A stretch of DNA of 64,000 nucleotides. Origin: Nitrospirota bacterium. Its GTDB lineage: Bacteria > Nitrospirota > Thermodesulfovibrionia > Thermodesulfovibrionales > JdFR-85. The position numbers and the translations under genes are program-made. The stretch is from assembly GCA_015492645.1 (NCBI GenBank), contig WGER01000082.1, positions 61,155 through 125,154 on the forward strand, in the 5' to 3' direction. A model generated the notes under the pieces. The model was not told the origin of the DNA, ran no database searches, and worked only from the letters and a program-made list of their open reading frames with translations. Each line of letters starts with the position of its first letter. Within the stretch, counting starts at the first letter, position 1. Shown piece after piece: positions 1-8,275 of the stretch.

Positions 1-88
1 TTAATCTTGCCCTTCTAAGGATTTTTGCACAGACTCCCTCTGTAATAAGGGCAGATATATAGACATTGGTGTCAAATACCACTGTCAC
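1..88 (-). CDS. PIN-domain toxin, N-terminal fragment (runs off window)
   Basis: Too short for the ORF track. Reading from GTG at 88 gives VTVVFDTNVYISALI..., the N-terminal strand and first acidic residue (FDTN) of a PIN-domain ribonuclease of the 'putative toxin' type. The GTG overlaps the TGA of the upstream RHH antitoxin (GTGA), the usual arrangement of a toxin-antitoxin pair with translational coupling. PIN toxins cleave RNA using a cluster of acidic residues; only the first is inside the window. The 3' part lies beyond base 1. The family call rests on 29 residues plus context. Confidence 0.7.
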   Translation of the reverse strand, partial: MTVVFDTNVYISALITEGVCAKILRRARL

Positions 89-303
89 GATATATTCTTA
101 TAGACATCCTCTTCAGTTACTATGCCGAGTTTCTTTGCGCGAGGAGACAGTCTCTTTTGAAATTCTTTAAATTTCATCTCCCACAAAAATAGGCTCAGGG
201 ATTCTTTTACAATGTCACTTTTATTACGCCCGGTCTTTTTAGCAAAGTTGTTGAGTTCCTTTGCAAGTTCCTCTGGCAGACTTATAGAGATAATCGTTCT
301 CAT
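85..303 (-). CDS. RHH (CopG-type) antitoxin
   Basis: 72 aa. Residues 3-45 (IISISLPEELAKELNNFAKKTGRNKSDIVKESL) fit a ribbon-helix-helix DNA-binding domain: a short beta strand, two helices and a conserved K/R-S motif at the start of helix 2. The C-terminal tail (about 46-72) is charged and would bind and block the PIN toxin encoded immediately downstream with a 4-base overlap. A good SD (AGGAGGT) precedes the ATG. An inverted repeat over the -10 box upstream fits autoregulation, as known for this class. No named family can be assigned from sequence alone. Confidence 0.75.
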   Translation of the reverse strand: MRTIISISLPEELAKELNNFAKKTGRNKSDIVKESLSLFLWEMKFKEFQKRLSPRAKKLGIVTEEDVYKNIS

Positions 304-314
304 ATAGCACCTCC

Positions 315-350
315 TGTATTACAATACACTACAATAAACAAAAAATTCAA
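315..350 (-). promoter_or_regulatory. Promoter and probable operator of the RHH/PIN operon
   Basis: On the - strand TTGAAT (350-345), an 18-base spacer and TATTGT (326-321) form a -35/-10 pair. The inverted repeat TGTATTACAATACA (315-328) covers the -10 and a further ACAATA follows at 331-336, giving repeated half-sites typical of RHH autoregulators. Confidence 0.5.
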
Positions 351-406
351 CTATTGTTCTTTTTCCATAATATGAGTCCAAATTTCTCCCCTTAATGGTC
401 TCATCC

Positions 407-652
407 TCAAAACAACCTCCCACTCCTTAAATCCGCCTTTAATCTTTCCTTGTCCCCCAGAAAACCGTCAAGGAGTTTTTTCTCTTTGCTATCAAGGGGC
501 AGGGTCTCGGAGATTGCCTGTGCTACTCTGTAGAATGCCTCGGCTCTGCCGTATCCTGTTTCAGAGACCCTGCATAGTGTGCGTTCAACGAGTTTTTGTG
601 GTACAGTAACAGTAATTTCCAGCTTCAGCAGTGTATCATCAGGTTTAACCAT
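407..652 (-). CDS. Small protein of unknown function
   Basis: 81 aa, not recognised. It is charged, apparently mostly helical, with no membrane segment or Cys motif. The central part (VTVPQKLVERTLCRVSETGYGRAEAFYRVAQAI) looks like a short strand followed by two helices and could be a ribbon-helix-helix-like fold, but the match is weak. The ATG at 652 lies only 21 bases past the encoded CCA end of tRNA-Thr on the same strand, so it may be co-transcribed with the tRNA or be a remnant of something inserted there. Codon choice looks compatible with a real gene. Confidence 0.4.
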   Translation of the reverse strand: MVKPDDTLLKLEITVTVPQKLVERTLCRVSETGYGRAEAFYRVAQAISETLPLDSKEKKLLDGFLGDKERLKADLRSGRLF

Positions 653-673
653 CTGAAATTGCGGAAAGGCTCC

Positions 674-749
674 TGGAGCCAGGGAGGGGATTCGAACCCC
701 CGACCTGCGGATTACGAATCCGATGCTCTGCCGGCTGAGCTACCCTGGC
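674..749 (-). tRNA. tRNA-Thr (anticodon CGT), CCA encoded
   Basis: The - strand folds as a cloverleaf: acceptor GCCAGGG/CCCTGGC, D arm GCTC...GAGC, anticodon loop TTCGTAA (anticodon CGT, reading ACG), T arm GGGGG-TTCGAAT-CCCCT (one G.U pair). The discriminator is U and the CCA end is in the DNA (676-674). The first anticodon-stem pair (T27/C43) is a mismatch; the other four pair. Confidence 0.93.
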
Positions 750-800
750 TTTATGTTGATTTTAATGGTTTTTCAGGGGTTCAGTCAAACATGATGGAGG

Positions 801-1898
801 TTATCTCAGCAGATGGACATTTCCGAGCCGGACATTCCTCACTCCTGCCTCCTTTGCCACAGAGACCATCCTCATCGCAAACTCCCTTGTGTTCAGCCCC
901 AGGTCATCCATGTAGAAGTGAGGGTAGAATGCGAGGAGGCTGTAAGGGATGTCAGGGGAGAGGGAGGCGACAAAGGTGGCTATTCCTCTTATCTCCTCCT
1001 CATCTATATATCCAGGAACAAGTAATGTACTTGCAACCAGGAGGGGAAGCTCGGGCCTGAGTCCTATAGAGTCAGCCACAAAGGAGAAGTTGTCAAGGGT
1101 CCTCCTGTTTGTTACCCCTGTAAGTGCGATATGGACGTTCTCATTCCACGCCTTGAGATCAAACTTTATGGTCCCCCCGGACTGGAGCGACAGTTCCAGC
1201 ATCTGCTTCAATAGAGCCCTGTTCATCGTCCCGTTGGTCTCCCAGCATATCCTCAGCGGACGGCCCTTGACCCTCTTCAGTGCCTCTCTGGAGGCCCTGA
1301 TCGCAAAGGGGAGTTGGGCAGTGGGGTCCCCACCAAAGTAACATATACAGGTGGTCCTTGAGTCCACAGCATCTACCAGTTCTTCAACCGTCCTGTAACT
1401 TTCCCTGAGGGTATACTCCCTGTAGTGCCAGTTCTGGCAGAAGAGGCAGTCGAAGGTACAGGCGTGGAAGAATACTGCCAGGTTTTTGAACCCATACTCA
1501 GGTCCCCTTTTTAGGGCATATCTCGGGTAACCCGCCCCTGTACCCCCTGCACACACCCAATCAGCAACGCAGTTTGTGGGGAGCGGGTCATGATACCAGG
1601 AGAGTTTACCCCTTTCAGAGGTCACCCCTGTGAGTATACCGTCTCTGTTTTTCCTGAGGCCACAATAACCGAGTTCACCAGGGCCTATCTCACATTCATT
1701 CACGCAGATGTTGCACCTCGCACCGCCTCTGTGTCTCGGTGGTTCCTCAGGAAGTCCGAAGGCCCTCCGTGCCTGCCGATGGGCCTCCATCGCTACTGGT
1801 AAAGCCTCCTTCCCTCGTTGCCTCAGACAGTCCAGACAGACGCCAAGGGCCCTGCTTAGGGGTGTGTACTCCTCTCCACAGATGCTGCACCTGCCCAT
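801..1898 (-). CDS. Radical SAM protein, PflA-like
   Basis: 365 aa. It opens with a Cys pair zinc-ribbon-like motif (CSICGEEY...CLDC), then a second Cys cluster (CNICVNECEIGPGELGYC, about 62-79), then the radical SAM [4Fe-4S] motif CTFDCLFC (CxxxCxxC, about 147-154). This layout belongs to the uncharacterised PflA-like radical SAM group seen in anaerobes. Such enzymes cleave S-adenosylmethionine; the substrate is unknown. It is a single gene with its own promoter (TTGTAG-18-TATGAT) whose -10 ends 6 bases before the ATG, and no SD is present. Confidence 0.85.
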   Translation of the reverse strand: MGRCSICGEEYTPLSRALGVCLDCLRQRGKEALPVAMEAHRQARRAFGLPEEPPRHRGGARCNICVNECEIGPGELGYCGLRKNRDGILTGVTSERGKLSWYHDPLPTNCVADWVCAGGTGAGYPRYALKRGPEYGFKNLAVFFHACTFDCLFCQNWHYREYTLRESYRTVEELVDAVDSRTTCICYFGGDPTAQLPFAIRASREALKRVKGRPLRICWETNGTMNRALLKQMLELSLQSGGTIKFDLKAWNENVHIALTGVTNRRTLDNFSFVADSIGLRPELPLLVASTLLVPGYIDEEEIRGIATFVASLSPDIPYSLLAFYPHFYMDDLGLNTREFAMRMVSVAKEAGVRNVRLGNVHLLR

Positions 1899-1904
1899 AT
1901 CTTA

Positions 1905-1934
1905 ATCATAGAAGAAAGGCATCCAATTCTACAA
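1905..1934 (-). promoter_or_regulatory. Promoter of the radical SAM gene (leaderless type)
   Basis: TTGTAG (1934-1929), 18 bases, TATGAT (1910-1905), then TAAGAT and the ATG at 1898. The expected start of transcription falls on or next to the ATG. Confidence 0.55.
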
Positions 1935-1942
1935 TCGCTGTA

Positions 1943-1976
1943 GTTTTTGACCAAAGGTCTAAACGACAATCTACGG
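1943..1976 (+). repeat. Fragment of the dispersed intergenic repeat (one end)
   Basis: This stretch, ending GACAATCTACGG, resembles the end at 19615-19645 (ending GGCAATCTACGG) and, inverted, those at 13316 and 35633. It is one end only, without a partner end nearby, so it is a decayed copy of the family whose intact members are at 40489 and 43642. Confidence 0.5.
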
Positions 1977-1991
1977 TAACCACCGAATTGA

Positions 1992-2021
1992 TTGCAAAAC
2001 CCCGTAAATAACAATTAAAAT
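1992..2021 (+). promoter_or_regulatory. Promoter of the trpE-kdsB gene run (leaderless type)
   Basis: TTGCAA (1992-1997), an 18-base spacer and TAAAAT (2016-2021). The ATG at 2028 is 6 bases after the -10, about where transcription should begin, and no SD precedes it. I see no leader peptide or attenuator hairpin pair before trpE. Confidence 0.55.
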
Positions 2022-2027
2022 ATTTTG

Positions 2028-3524
2028 ATGGTACCAACAAAGGAGGAGTTTCTAAGACTCTCAGAAAAGGGCAACCTTGTGCCTGTTTACAGGGAGGTGC
2101 TTGCCGACCTTGAAACCCCTGTGTCTTCTTACCTTAAGGTCGCCGGGAGGCCCTCATTCCTGCTTGAGAGTGTGGAGGGGGGAGAGAAGTGGGGCAGATA
2201 CTCCATAATCGGCACAGCGATCAGAAGGGTAATAAGGGCAGAAGGGACAAGAGTGTCATTCCTGAAGGACGGGGTGGTGGAGAGAGAGACCGAGTATGAT
2301 GATCCGATGGAGGCGTTGAGAGAGGAACTGTCTCGATACAGACTGATCACCTATTCGGAGATGCCCAGGTTTGTGGGCGGACTTGTGGGGTATGTTGGAT
2401 ATGACATGGTGAGGTTCTTTGAGGATATCCGCTACCAGGAGAGGCCATCCCTGGGATTCCCTGACCTTTACATGATGATCCCGGAAGTGGTGATTATATT
2501 TGACAACCTGAAACACACCATGAGGATACTATGTCCGGTGCATATAGAGGGTGATCCAGAGGATGCCTATTTTACAGCCTTACAGAGGATCGAAGAGACG
2601 ATAGACAGACTGAAGGATACGAGGGTCACTCCTCCACTGAACGATGGTACCCCTGCAGATGAGGTCTTCACCTCCTCCTTTGGTAGCAGAGAGGCATTTG
2701 AGGAGGCGGTGAGAAAGGCGAAGGAATACATAGTGGCTGGAGATGTGGTGCAGGTTGTGCTATCCCAGAGGTTTGAGAGGACCTGTGGAGTTCACCCCTT
2801 CAATGTCTACCGTTGTCTCAGGCTCATAAACCCATCACCCTACATGTATTACATTGAGACCGAGGATGGCCACATAGTGGGTTCCTCCCCTGAGATACTC
2901 GTGAGGCTGGAGGGCAGGAGGATAACCCTCAGGCCCATAGCAGGGACCCGCAGGAGGGGCAGGAGCGATGATGAGGACAGGGCCCTTGAGAAGGAACTCC
3001 TGAACGACCCAAAGGAGAGGGCTGAGCATATAATGCTGGTGGACCTCGGCAGAAACGATGTGGGCAGGGTGGCTGAGATAGGCAGTGTGAGGGTTACAGA
3101 GTTGATGACCGTGGAGAGATACAGCCATGTGATGCATCTCGTATCCAATGTTGAGGGCATCCTGAGGGAGGGCCTTGATGGTGTGGACCTCTTCAGGGCC
3201 ACCTTCCCTGCAGGCACTGTTACAGGTGCACCAAAGGTGAGGGCGATGCAGATAATTGAGGAACTCGAGCCAGTACACAGGGGCCCCTATGCAGGGGCAG
3301 TCGGCTACCTCTCATACACAGGCAACATGGACTTCTGTATTACGATAAGGACGCTCCTGATAAAGGACCGGAGGGTGCATGTCCAGGCCGGTGCAGGGAT
3401 AGTGGCAGATTCAGTGCCGGAAAGGGAGTACAAGGAGACGGTAAACAAGGCGATGGGGATGATAAAGGCGGTGGAGATGGCTGAGAAGACGGAGGCCCCG
3501 ATCACTGAACTGGTGAGGTCCTGA
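2028..3524 (+). CDS. trpE: Anthranilate synthase component I
   Basis: 498 aa, a normal TrpE length. It converts chorismate and ammonia to anthranilate, the first committed step of tryptophan synthesis. An N-terminal Anth_synt_I_N domain (about 25-165, with the LLES motif that binds Trp for feedback inhibition) is followed by the chorismate-binding domain (about 230-485) with [34 protein letters not shown] and [15 protein letters not shown]. The track starts at TTG 2025; ATG 2028 is preferred because the -10 box places the RNA start there. trpG begins two bases after the stop. Confidence 0.97.
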   Translation: MVPTKEEFLRLSEKGNLVPVYREVLADLETPVSSYLKVAGRPSFLLESVEGGEKWGRYSIIGTAIRRVIRAEGTRVSFLKDGVVERETEYDDPMEALREELSRYRLITYSEMPRFVGGLVGYVGYDMVRFFEDIRYQERPSLGFPDLYMMIPEVVIIFDNLKHTMRILCPVHIEGDPEDAYFTALQRIEETIDRLKDTRVTPPLNDGTPADEVFTSSFGSREAFEEAVRKAKEYIVAGDVVQVVLSQRFERTCGVHPFNVYRCLRLINPSPYMYYIETEDGHIVGSSPEILVRLEGRRITLRPIAGTRRRGRSDDEDRALEKELLNDPKERAEHIMLVDLGRNDVGRVAEIGSVRVTELMTVERYSHVMHLVSNVEGILREGLDGVDLFRATFPAGTVTGAPKVRAMQIIEELEPVHRGPYAGAVGYLSYTGNMDFCITIRTLLIKDRRVHVQAGAGIVADSVPEREYKETVNKAMGMIKAVEMAEKTEAPITELVRS

Positions 3525-3525
3525 T

Positions 3526-4113
3526 ATGCTTCTTATGATAGACAACTACGACTCCTTTACCTACAATCTCGTCCAGTACTTTGGTGAATTGGGCGAGGAT
3601 ATAAGGGTATACAGGAACGACAGGATAACCATAGAGGAGATCGACAGACTCAACCCGGAAAGGATTGTGATCTCACCCGGCCCCTGCACCCCAAAGGAGG
3701 CCGGAATCTCGGTGGATGTTATAAGACACTTTGCCGGTAAGAAACCGATACTCGGTGTATGTCTCGGTCACCAGGCGATAGGGGCCGCCTTTGGAGGCAG
3801 GATTGTGGGTGCTCCACGACTCATGCACGGAAAGACCTCTCTCATCTATCACGATGGCAGATGGCTCTTTGAGGCACTTCCAAACCCATTTGAGGCGACC
3901 CGTTATCACTCCTTGGTGATTGAGAGGGAGTCACTGCCAGAATGCTTAGAGATTACGGCATGGACAGAGGAGGGTGAGATTATGGGCGTCAGACACAGGG
4001 AGTATGTGATCTTAGGGGTACAGTTTCATCCTGAGTCAATACTTACTGCAGTGGGTAAGGACCTCCTCAGAAACTTTCTCAATATAAAGTACTCGAAATG
4101 GGAGGAGAGATGA
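3526..4113 (+). CDS. trpG: Anthranilate synthase component II (glutamine amidotransferase)
   Basis: 195 aa class I glutamine amidotransferase that supplies ammonia to TrpE. The nucleophile elbow [10 protein letters not shown] (Cys about 80) and the His-Glu pair in QFHPESI complete the catalytic triad; the oxyanion region PGP is at about 50-53. It is a stand-alone subunit, not fused to TrpD. The trpD start ATG overlaps its TGA (ATGA), indicating coupled translation. Such subunits can also serve as PabA for folate synthesis, a dual use that sequence cannot exclude. Confidence 0.96.
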   Translation: MLLMIDNYDSFTYNLVQYFGELGEDIRVYRNDRITIEEIDRLNPERIVISPGPCTPKEAGISVDVIRHFAGKKPILGVCLGHQAIGAAFGGRIVGAPRLMHGKTSLIYHDGRWLFEALPNPFEATRYHSLVIERESLPECLEITAWTEEGEIMGVRHREYVILGVQFHPESILTAVGKDLLRNFLNIKYSKWEER

Positions 4114-5120
4114 TTAAAGAGGCTATCAATATGGTGGTCCAGGGGATGGACCTCTCAGAAGAGGAGATGACCCAGTGCATGGAGGAGATAATGGAGGGCA
4201 GGGCCACCCCTGCACAGATAGGCGCCTTCCTTACAGCCCTGAGGATAAAAGGTGAGACAGTGGAAGAGATAACAGCAGCAGCCACTGTGATGAGACAGAA
4301 GGCGGCCACAATCCAGGCACCTGAGGGTGTGGTGGACACCTGCGGTACAGGAGGAGACATGGCCCATACCTTCAACATCTCCACCACTGCTGCACTGGTG
4401 GTGGCTACAACAGGGGTGCCTGTGGCAAAGCACGGAAACAGGTCAGTATCAAGCCGTTCTGGCAGTGCCGATGTCCTTGAGGCCCTGGGTGTGAAGATCG
4501 ATCTGGAGCCTGAGAAGGTCCAGAAGTGCCTCTTCGATACCAACTTCGGGTTCCTGTTCGCCCCTCTCTTTCACCCTGCCATGAGGTATGCCATCGGTCC
4601 CCGTAGAGAGATAGGAATAAGGACAATATTCAACATCCTCGGTCCGCTCACAAACCCGGCAGGGGCAAGGCGGCAGATTATGGGCGTCTTTACAGATAGG
4701 CTCACAACTGTGCTTGCAGAGGTGCTGGGTAGACTGGGGGCAGAGGATGTTATGGTCTTTCATGGAGAGGATGGCCTGGATGAGATAACAATCACCGATG
4801 GGACCAAGGTGAGCAGATACAGAGATGGGAAGGTGGAAGAGTTTATATTCTCCCCTGAGGACTTTGGGTTCAGAAGGGCATCAATTACGGATATAGCAGG
4901 GGGCACAGCAGAGGAGAATGCAGAGATAACCCTCCAGGTACTCAGGGGACAGAAGGGGCCACGGAGGGATATAGTCCTGATGAATGCAGCAGCCACGTTG
5001 ATGGTGGCAGGCAGGACTGAAGAACCGAAGGAGGCTGTGAGGATGGCAGAGGAGGCGATAGACTCGGGTGAGGCGATGAAGAAATTGAAAGAGATCATAG
5101 AGGCGACAAACAGCCTGTAG
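4110..5120 (+). CDS. trpD: Anthranilate phosphoribosyltransferase
   Basis: 336 aa. It transfers the phosphoribosyl group of PRPP to anthranilate. The PRPP-binding DTCGTGGD motif, [15 protein letters not shown] and the GPLTNPAGA segment are all present in order. The track begins at ATG 4098, but ATG 4110 is the better start: it overlaps the trpG stop as ATGA and follows GGGAGGAGAG, a good SD. trpC, trpF, trpB and trpA are not in the window, so the pathway is split, and the genes that follow are for lipid A. Confidence 0.96.
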   Translation: MIKEAINMVVQGMDLSEEEMTQCMEEIMEGRATPAQIGAFLTALRIKGETVEEITAAATVMRQKAATIQAPEGVVDTCGTGGDMAHTFNISTTAALVVATTGVPVAKHGNRSVSSRSGSADVLEALGVKIDLEPEKVQKCLFDTNFGFLFAPLFHPAMRYAIGPRREIGIRTIFNILGPLTNPAGARRQIMGVFTDRLTTVLAEVLGRLGAEDVMVFHGEDGLDEITITDGTKVSRYRDGKVEEFIFSPEDFGFRRASITDIAGGTAEENAEITLQVLRGQKGPRRDIVLMNAAATLMVAGRTEEPKEAVRMAEEAIDSGEAMKKLKEIIEATNSL

Positions 5121-5129
5121 GGTGGTGGT

Positions 5130-6050
5130 GTGTTAGAGATCGGGGTTATTGGTGTAGGCTATCTCGGGAGTCTGCATGCGAGGGTGCTGAGCGAGTTAGA
5201 CGATGTTGCCCTTGTCGGGGTTGCAGATATCAGGTCTGAGAGGGCCGAAGAGGTAGCCTTTAAGTATGGATGCAGATGGTTCAGGGACTACAGGGACCTC
5301 CTCCCCCTCGCAGAGGCGATGGTGATCGCTACACCCACAATCACCCACTACGAGATCGCCCTTGAGTGTCTGAACAACAACAAAGACCTCTTTATTGAAA
5401 AACCGATCACCGATTCCCTCTGCCGTGCCGACCACCTCATTGAGGAGGCCCACAGGAGGGGAAGGATCATCCAGGTCGGACACCTTGAGAGGTTCAACTC
5501 AGCCCTGCTCCTCGCAGAAAGGTATCTGAGGAGGCCCCTCTTCTTTGAATCACTGAGGCTTTCACCTTACCTGAAGAGGGGAACCGATGTGGACATAACC
5601 CTTGACCTGATGATACATGACATTGATATCATACTCAGCCTGACCCGAAGCACGGTAGAGGAGATACATGCCACAGGTGCCAGTGTGCTTTCAGGGACCA
5701 TTGACGTGGCGAAGGCATGGCTGGTGATGAAGGACGGCACCCAGGCCCTTGTGACAGCCAGCAGGCTCTCGGCCGAGAAGAAGAGACAACTCCGTGCATA
5801 CCAGGCCGACGGGATGGTCTATGTGGACTATCTGAACCAGGAGGTGACTGTCTTCAGAAAGACCCTGGATGGACAGATCCAGAAGCAGACACTGAAACCT
5901 GAGGAGAAGGAGCCCCTGAAGGAGGAACTTATGGAGTTTGTTAATGCGGTCTCACAGAGGAGACAGCCCAAGGTGAATGGAATACACGGAAGGGAGGCCC
6001 TGAAGGTGGCGATTGATGTCTCAAGGAGGATCAAGGGTGAAGGGACCTGA
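5130..6050 (+). CDS. gnnA: Gfo/Idh/MocA oxidoreductase, probable GnnA (UDP-GlcNAc 3-dehydrogenase)
   Basis: 306 aa. An N-terminal Rossmann fold (IGVIGVGYLGSLHARVL), the EKPITDS motif of the Gfo/Idh/MocA family and the typical C-terminal alpha/beta domain are present. With the aminotransferase downstream and lpxB next, the best reading is the GnnA/GnnB pair known from Acidithiobacillus, in which GnnA oxidises the 3-OH of UDP-GlcNAc so that GnnB can aminate it. The product, UDP-GlcNAc3N, yields lipid A with an amide-linked 3-acyl chain. The family is certain; the substrate is inferred from neighbours. GTG start nine bases after trpD. Confidence 0.7.
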   Translation: MLEIGVIGVGYLGSLHARVLSELDDVALVGVADIRSERAEEVAFKYGCRWFRDYRDLLPLAEAMVIATPTITHYEIALECLNNNKDLFIEKPITDSLCRADHLIEEAHRRGRIIQVGHLERFNSALLLAERYLRRPLFFESLRLSPYLKRGTDVDITLDLMIHDIDIILSLTRSTVEEIHATGASVLSGTIDVAKAWLVMKDGTQALVTASRLSAEKKRQLRAYQADGMVYVDYLNQEVTVFRKTLDGQIQKQTLKPEEKEPLKEELMEFVNAVSQRRQPKVNGIHGREALKVAIDVSRRIKGEGT

Positions 6051-7146
6051 GATACCGATGCTTGACCTGAAGAGGACATTCAAGGAGATCAGAGAAGAGG
6101 TGATGGATGCCTTCCGTGAGGTCCTCGAAAGCGGTAGATACATACTGGGGCCAAAGGTGGAGAGTTTGGAGAAAGAGGTGGCCCGGTACTGCGGGGTGAG
6201 GTATGGGATCGGGGTCGCCTCAGGTACAGATGCCCTTCACCTCAGTCTCCATGCCGCAGGGGTGGGGCCTGGTGATGAGGTGATAACCACTCCATTCACA
6301 TTTTTTGCCACTGTGGAGGCGATTCTTTACAGGGGGGCCATACCCAGGTTCATTGATATAGAACCCGATACGATGAATCTCAACCCCGACCTTGTTGAGG
6401 AGGCGGTATCCGAGAAGACGAAGGCGATACTGCCGGTACATCTGTTTGGATTGCCTGCTGACATGCCAAAGATTATGGAGGTGGCCAAGAGGTATAACCT
6501 GGCCGTTATAGAGGATGCGGCCCAGGCCTTCGGGGCCTCTATCCAGAGTAGAAGGGTTGGCAGTTTCGGGCTGACTGGTTGTTTCTCCTTTTACCCGAGC
6601 AAGAACCTCGGTGGATGCGGAGATGGCGGTATGGTGGTGACCGATGACCCTGCCACTGCGGAGAAACTCCGGAGTCTCAGGAACCACTGCACAGATGGCA
6701 GGTATCTCCACCACTGTATCGGCTACAACAGCCGGCTCGGTGAACTCCAGGCAGCCTTTTTGCTGGTAAAACTGAAGAGGATAGATGAGTATAACAGGGC
6801 ACGGAGGCAGAAGGCCCTCTTTTATACTGAACAACTGAAGGAGTATGTCCGGTGTCCAGTGGAAAGGACCGGCTTCTATCATGTCTACCATCAGTACACA
6901 ATAAGGACACCCCTCAGGGATAAACTGAGAGAAACCCTGAAGAAAGAGGGGATCGCCTCTGTGGTGTACTACCCTCTGCCGATGCATCTTCAGGATGCTG
7001 TTAGATGGCTTGGTTACAAAGAGGGAGACTTTCCAGAGGCTGAGAAGGCATCCGGGGAGGTGCTCTCCCTGCCGGTGTATCCTGAACTCACCGAGGAACA
7101 GCAGTTAAGGGTCTGTGAGGTGATAAAGAGGGCCGTGGATGGATAG
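6037..7146 (+). CDS. gnnB: DegT/DnrJ/EryC1 aminotransferase, probable GnnB
   Basis: 369 aa PLP-dependent sugar aminotransferase. It has the family signature GVASGTDALHLSL, the EDAAQAFGA aspartate that contacts the PLP pyridine nitrogen, and the Schiff-base lysine in SFYPSKNLGG. The track start (TTG 6013) is unlikely; GTG 6037 lies 7 bases after AGGAGG and overlaps the previous gene by 14 bases. In this position it most likely aminates the 3-keto sugar made by the upstream dehydrogenase to give UDP-GlcNAc3N for lipid A. Another 3-amino sugar nucleotide is possible. Confidence 0.72.
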   Translation: MKGPEIPMLDLKRTFKEIREEVMDAFREVLESGRYILGPKVESLEKEVARYCGVRYGIGVASGTDALHLSLHAAGVGPGDEVITTPFTFFATVEAILYRGAIPRFIDIEPDTMNLNPDLVEEAVSEKTKAILPVHLFGLPADMPKIMEVAKRYNLAVIEDAAQAFGASIQSRRVGSFGLTGCFSFYPSKNLGGCGDGGMVVTDDPATAEKLRSLRNHCTDGRYLHHCIGYNSRLGELQAAFLLVKLKRIDEYNRARRQKALFYTEQLKEYVRCPVERTGFYHVYHQYTIRTPLRDKLRETLKKEGIASVVYYPLPMHLQDAVRWLGYKEGDFPEAEKASGEVLSLPVYPELTEEQQLRVCEVIKRAVDG

Positions 7147-8275
7147 GACGGTCCTGATTGTAACCGGTGAGAGTTCAGGTGACCTCTATGGTTCACTTCT
7201 GGCAAGGAGACTGAAGATGCTCTACCCGGGTGTTGAAGTATATGGGGTTGGCGGTGAGAGGATGAAGAGGGAGGGGGTGAGGCTTATAGGTGCCATTACA
7301 GGGGCCTTTGGCCTGGTAGAGGCCCTTCATCATCTATCCACCCTGAAGAAGAACCTCCAGGGTCTCAGGGATGCTATAGATCGCCTCAGACCCCAGATAG
7401 GTGTCCTCATAGACTTTCCAGAGTTCAACCTCAGAGTGGCTGAGATGCTTAGAGATCGAGGGATCAAGGTCCTCTATTATGTGAGCCCCCAGATATGGGC
7501 CTGGAGGAGGGGCAGGTGGAAGAAGATGAAGAGGCTCTGTGATATGGTGGCAGTGATTCTGCCCTTTGAGGAGGAGTTCTACAGACAGAAAGGGGTAAGG
7601 GCAGAGTTTGTTGGCCATCCTGTGATGGAAGAGATTGAGGTGATCAAGGGAGGAAAGGGTTATCAGAGGGAAAGCCTGGGGCTAAAGAGAGAGGTCCCGC
7701 TGGTGGCCCTGTTGCCTGGCAGCCGGAGGAGTGAACTGAAGAGGCATCTGCCCCTGTATCAGGAGGTGGTAGAGGGGTTATTAAACAGGCTGAAGAGTAT
7801 CCAGTTTGTTATGCCCCTTGCCCCGGGTGTTGATGAAGAGGAGTTTAAAGGGGATATGGAGGTCTTTGAGGCCATGGGGGTGAAGGTCCTGAAAGGGAGG
7901 GCAACTGAGGCACTTTCAGCCTCTAACAGTGCGGTTGTGGCCTCAGGGACAGCAACACTACAGGCGGCACTCCTGGGGACCCCCATGGTTGTGGTCTACA
8001 AACTCTCCCCTCTCACCTATCTCATAGGTCGCCTCCTGGTTAATGTGAAATACATAAGTCTGGTAAACCTTCTGCTTAACAGGCAGGTGGTGAAGGAACT
8101 GATCCAGTGGGAGGCAACCCCTGAGAGGGTCATGAAGGAGGTCCTGAGGACCCTTAATGACGACAGTCTCAGACAGTATATGCACAGGTCCTTCCATGAG
8201 ATAAGGACCCTTTATGAGGGGAAGAACGCCTCCCAGAGGGTTGCAGAACTGGTGGGTGAGTGTGCTGGATGGTAG
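7139..8275 (+). CDS. lpxB: Lipid-A-disaccharide synthase
   Basis: 378 aa, the usual LpxB size. It joins lipid X and UDP-2,3-diacylglucosamine into the beta-1,6 disaccharide of lipid A at the inner face of the cytoplasmic membrane. It opens with VTGESSGDLYGS and carries YYVSPQIWAWRRGR, FVGHPVME, LLPGSRRSE and VVASGTATLQAALLGTPMVV, the conserved GT19 blocks in order. It overlaps gnnB by 8 bases, so the amino-sugar genes and lpxB are one unit. Confidence 0.97.
   Translation: MDRTVLIVTGESSGDLYGSLLARRLKMLYPGVEVYGVGGERMKREGVRLIGAITGAFGLVEALHHLSTLKKNLQGLRDAIDRLRPQIGVLIDFPEFNLRVAEMLRDRGIKVLYYVSPQIWAWRRGRWKKMKRLCDMVAVILPFEEEFYRQKGVRAEFVGHPVMEEIEVIKGGKGYQRESLGLKREVPLVALLPGSRRSELKRHLPLYQEVVEGLLNRLKSIQFVMPLAPGVDEEEFKGDMEVFEAMGVKVLKGRATEALSASNSAVVASGTATLQAALLGTPMVVVYKLSPLTYLIGRLLVNVKYISLVNLLLNRQVVKELIQWEATPERVMKEVLRTLNDDSLRQYMHRSFHEIRTLYEGKNASQRVAELVGECAGW

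Noticed and set aside
407-749. tRNA-Thr as an attachment site with an integrated element.
   Set aside because: I found no duplicated tRNA 3' end and no integrase in the window.
596-1060. 154-aa ORF across the tRNA.
   Set aside because: It reads antisense through tRNA-Thr and the radical SAM gene end.
6220-6987. 255-aa antisense ORF.
   Set aside because: Shadow of the gnnB-like aminotransferase; no start signal or family.
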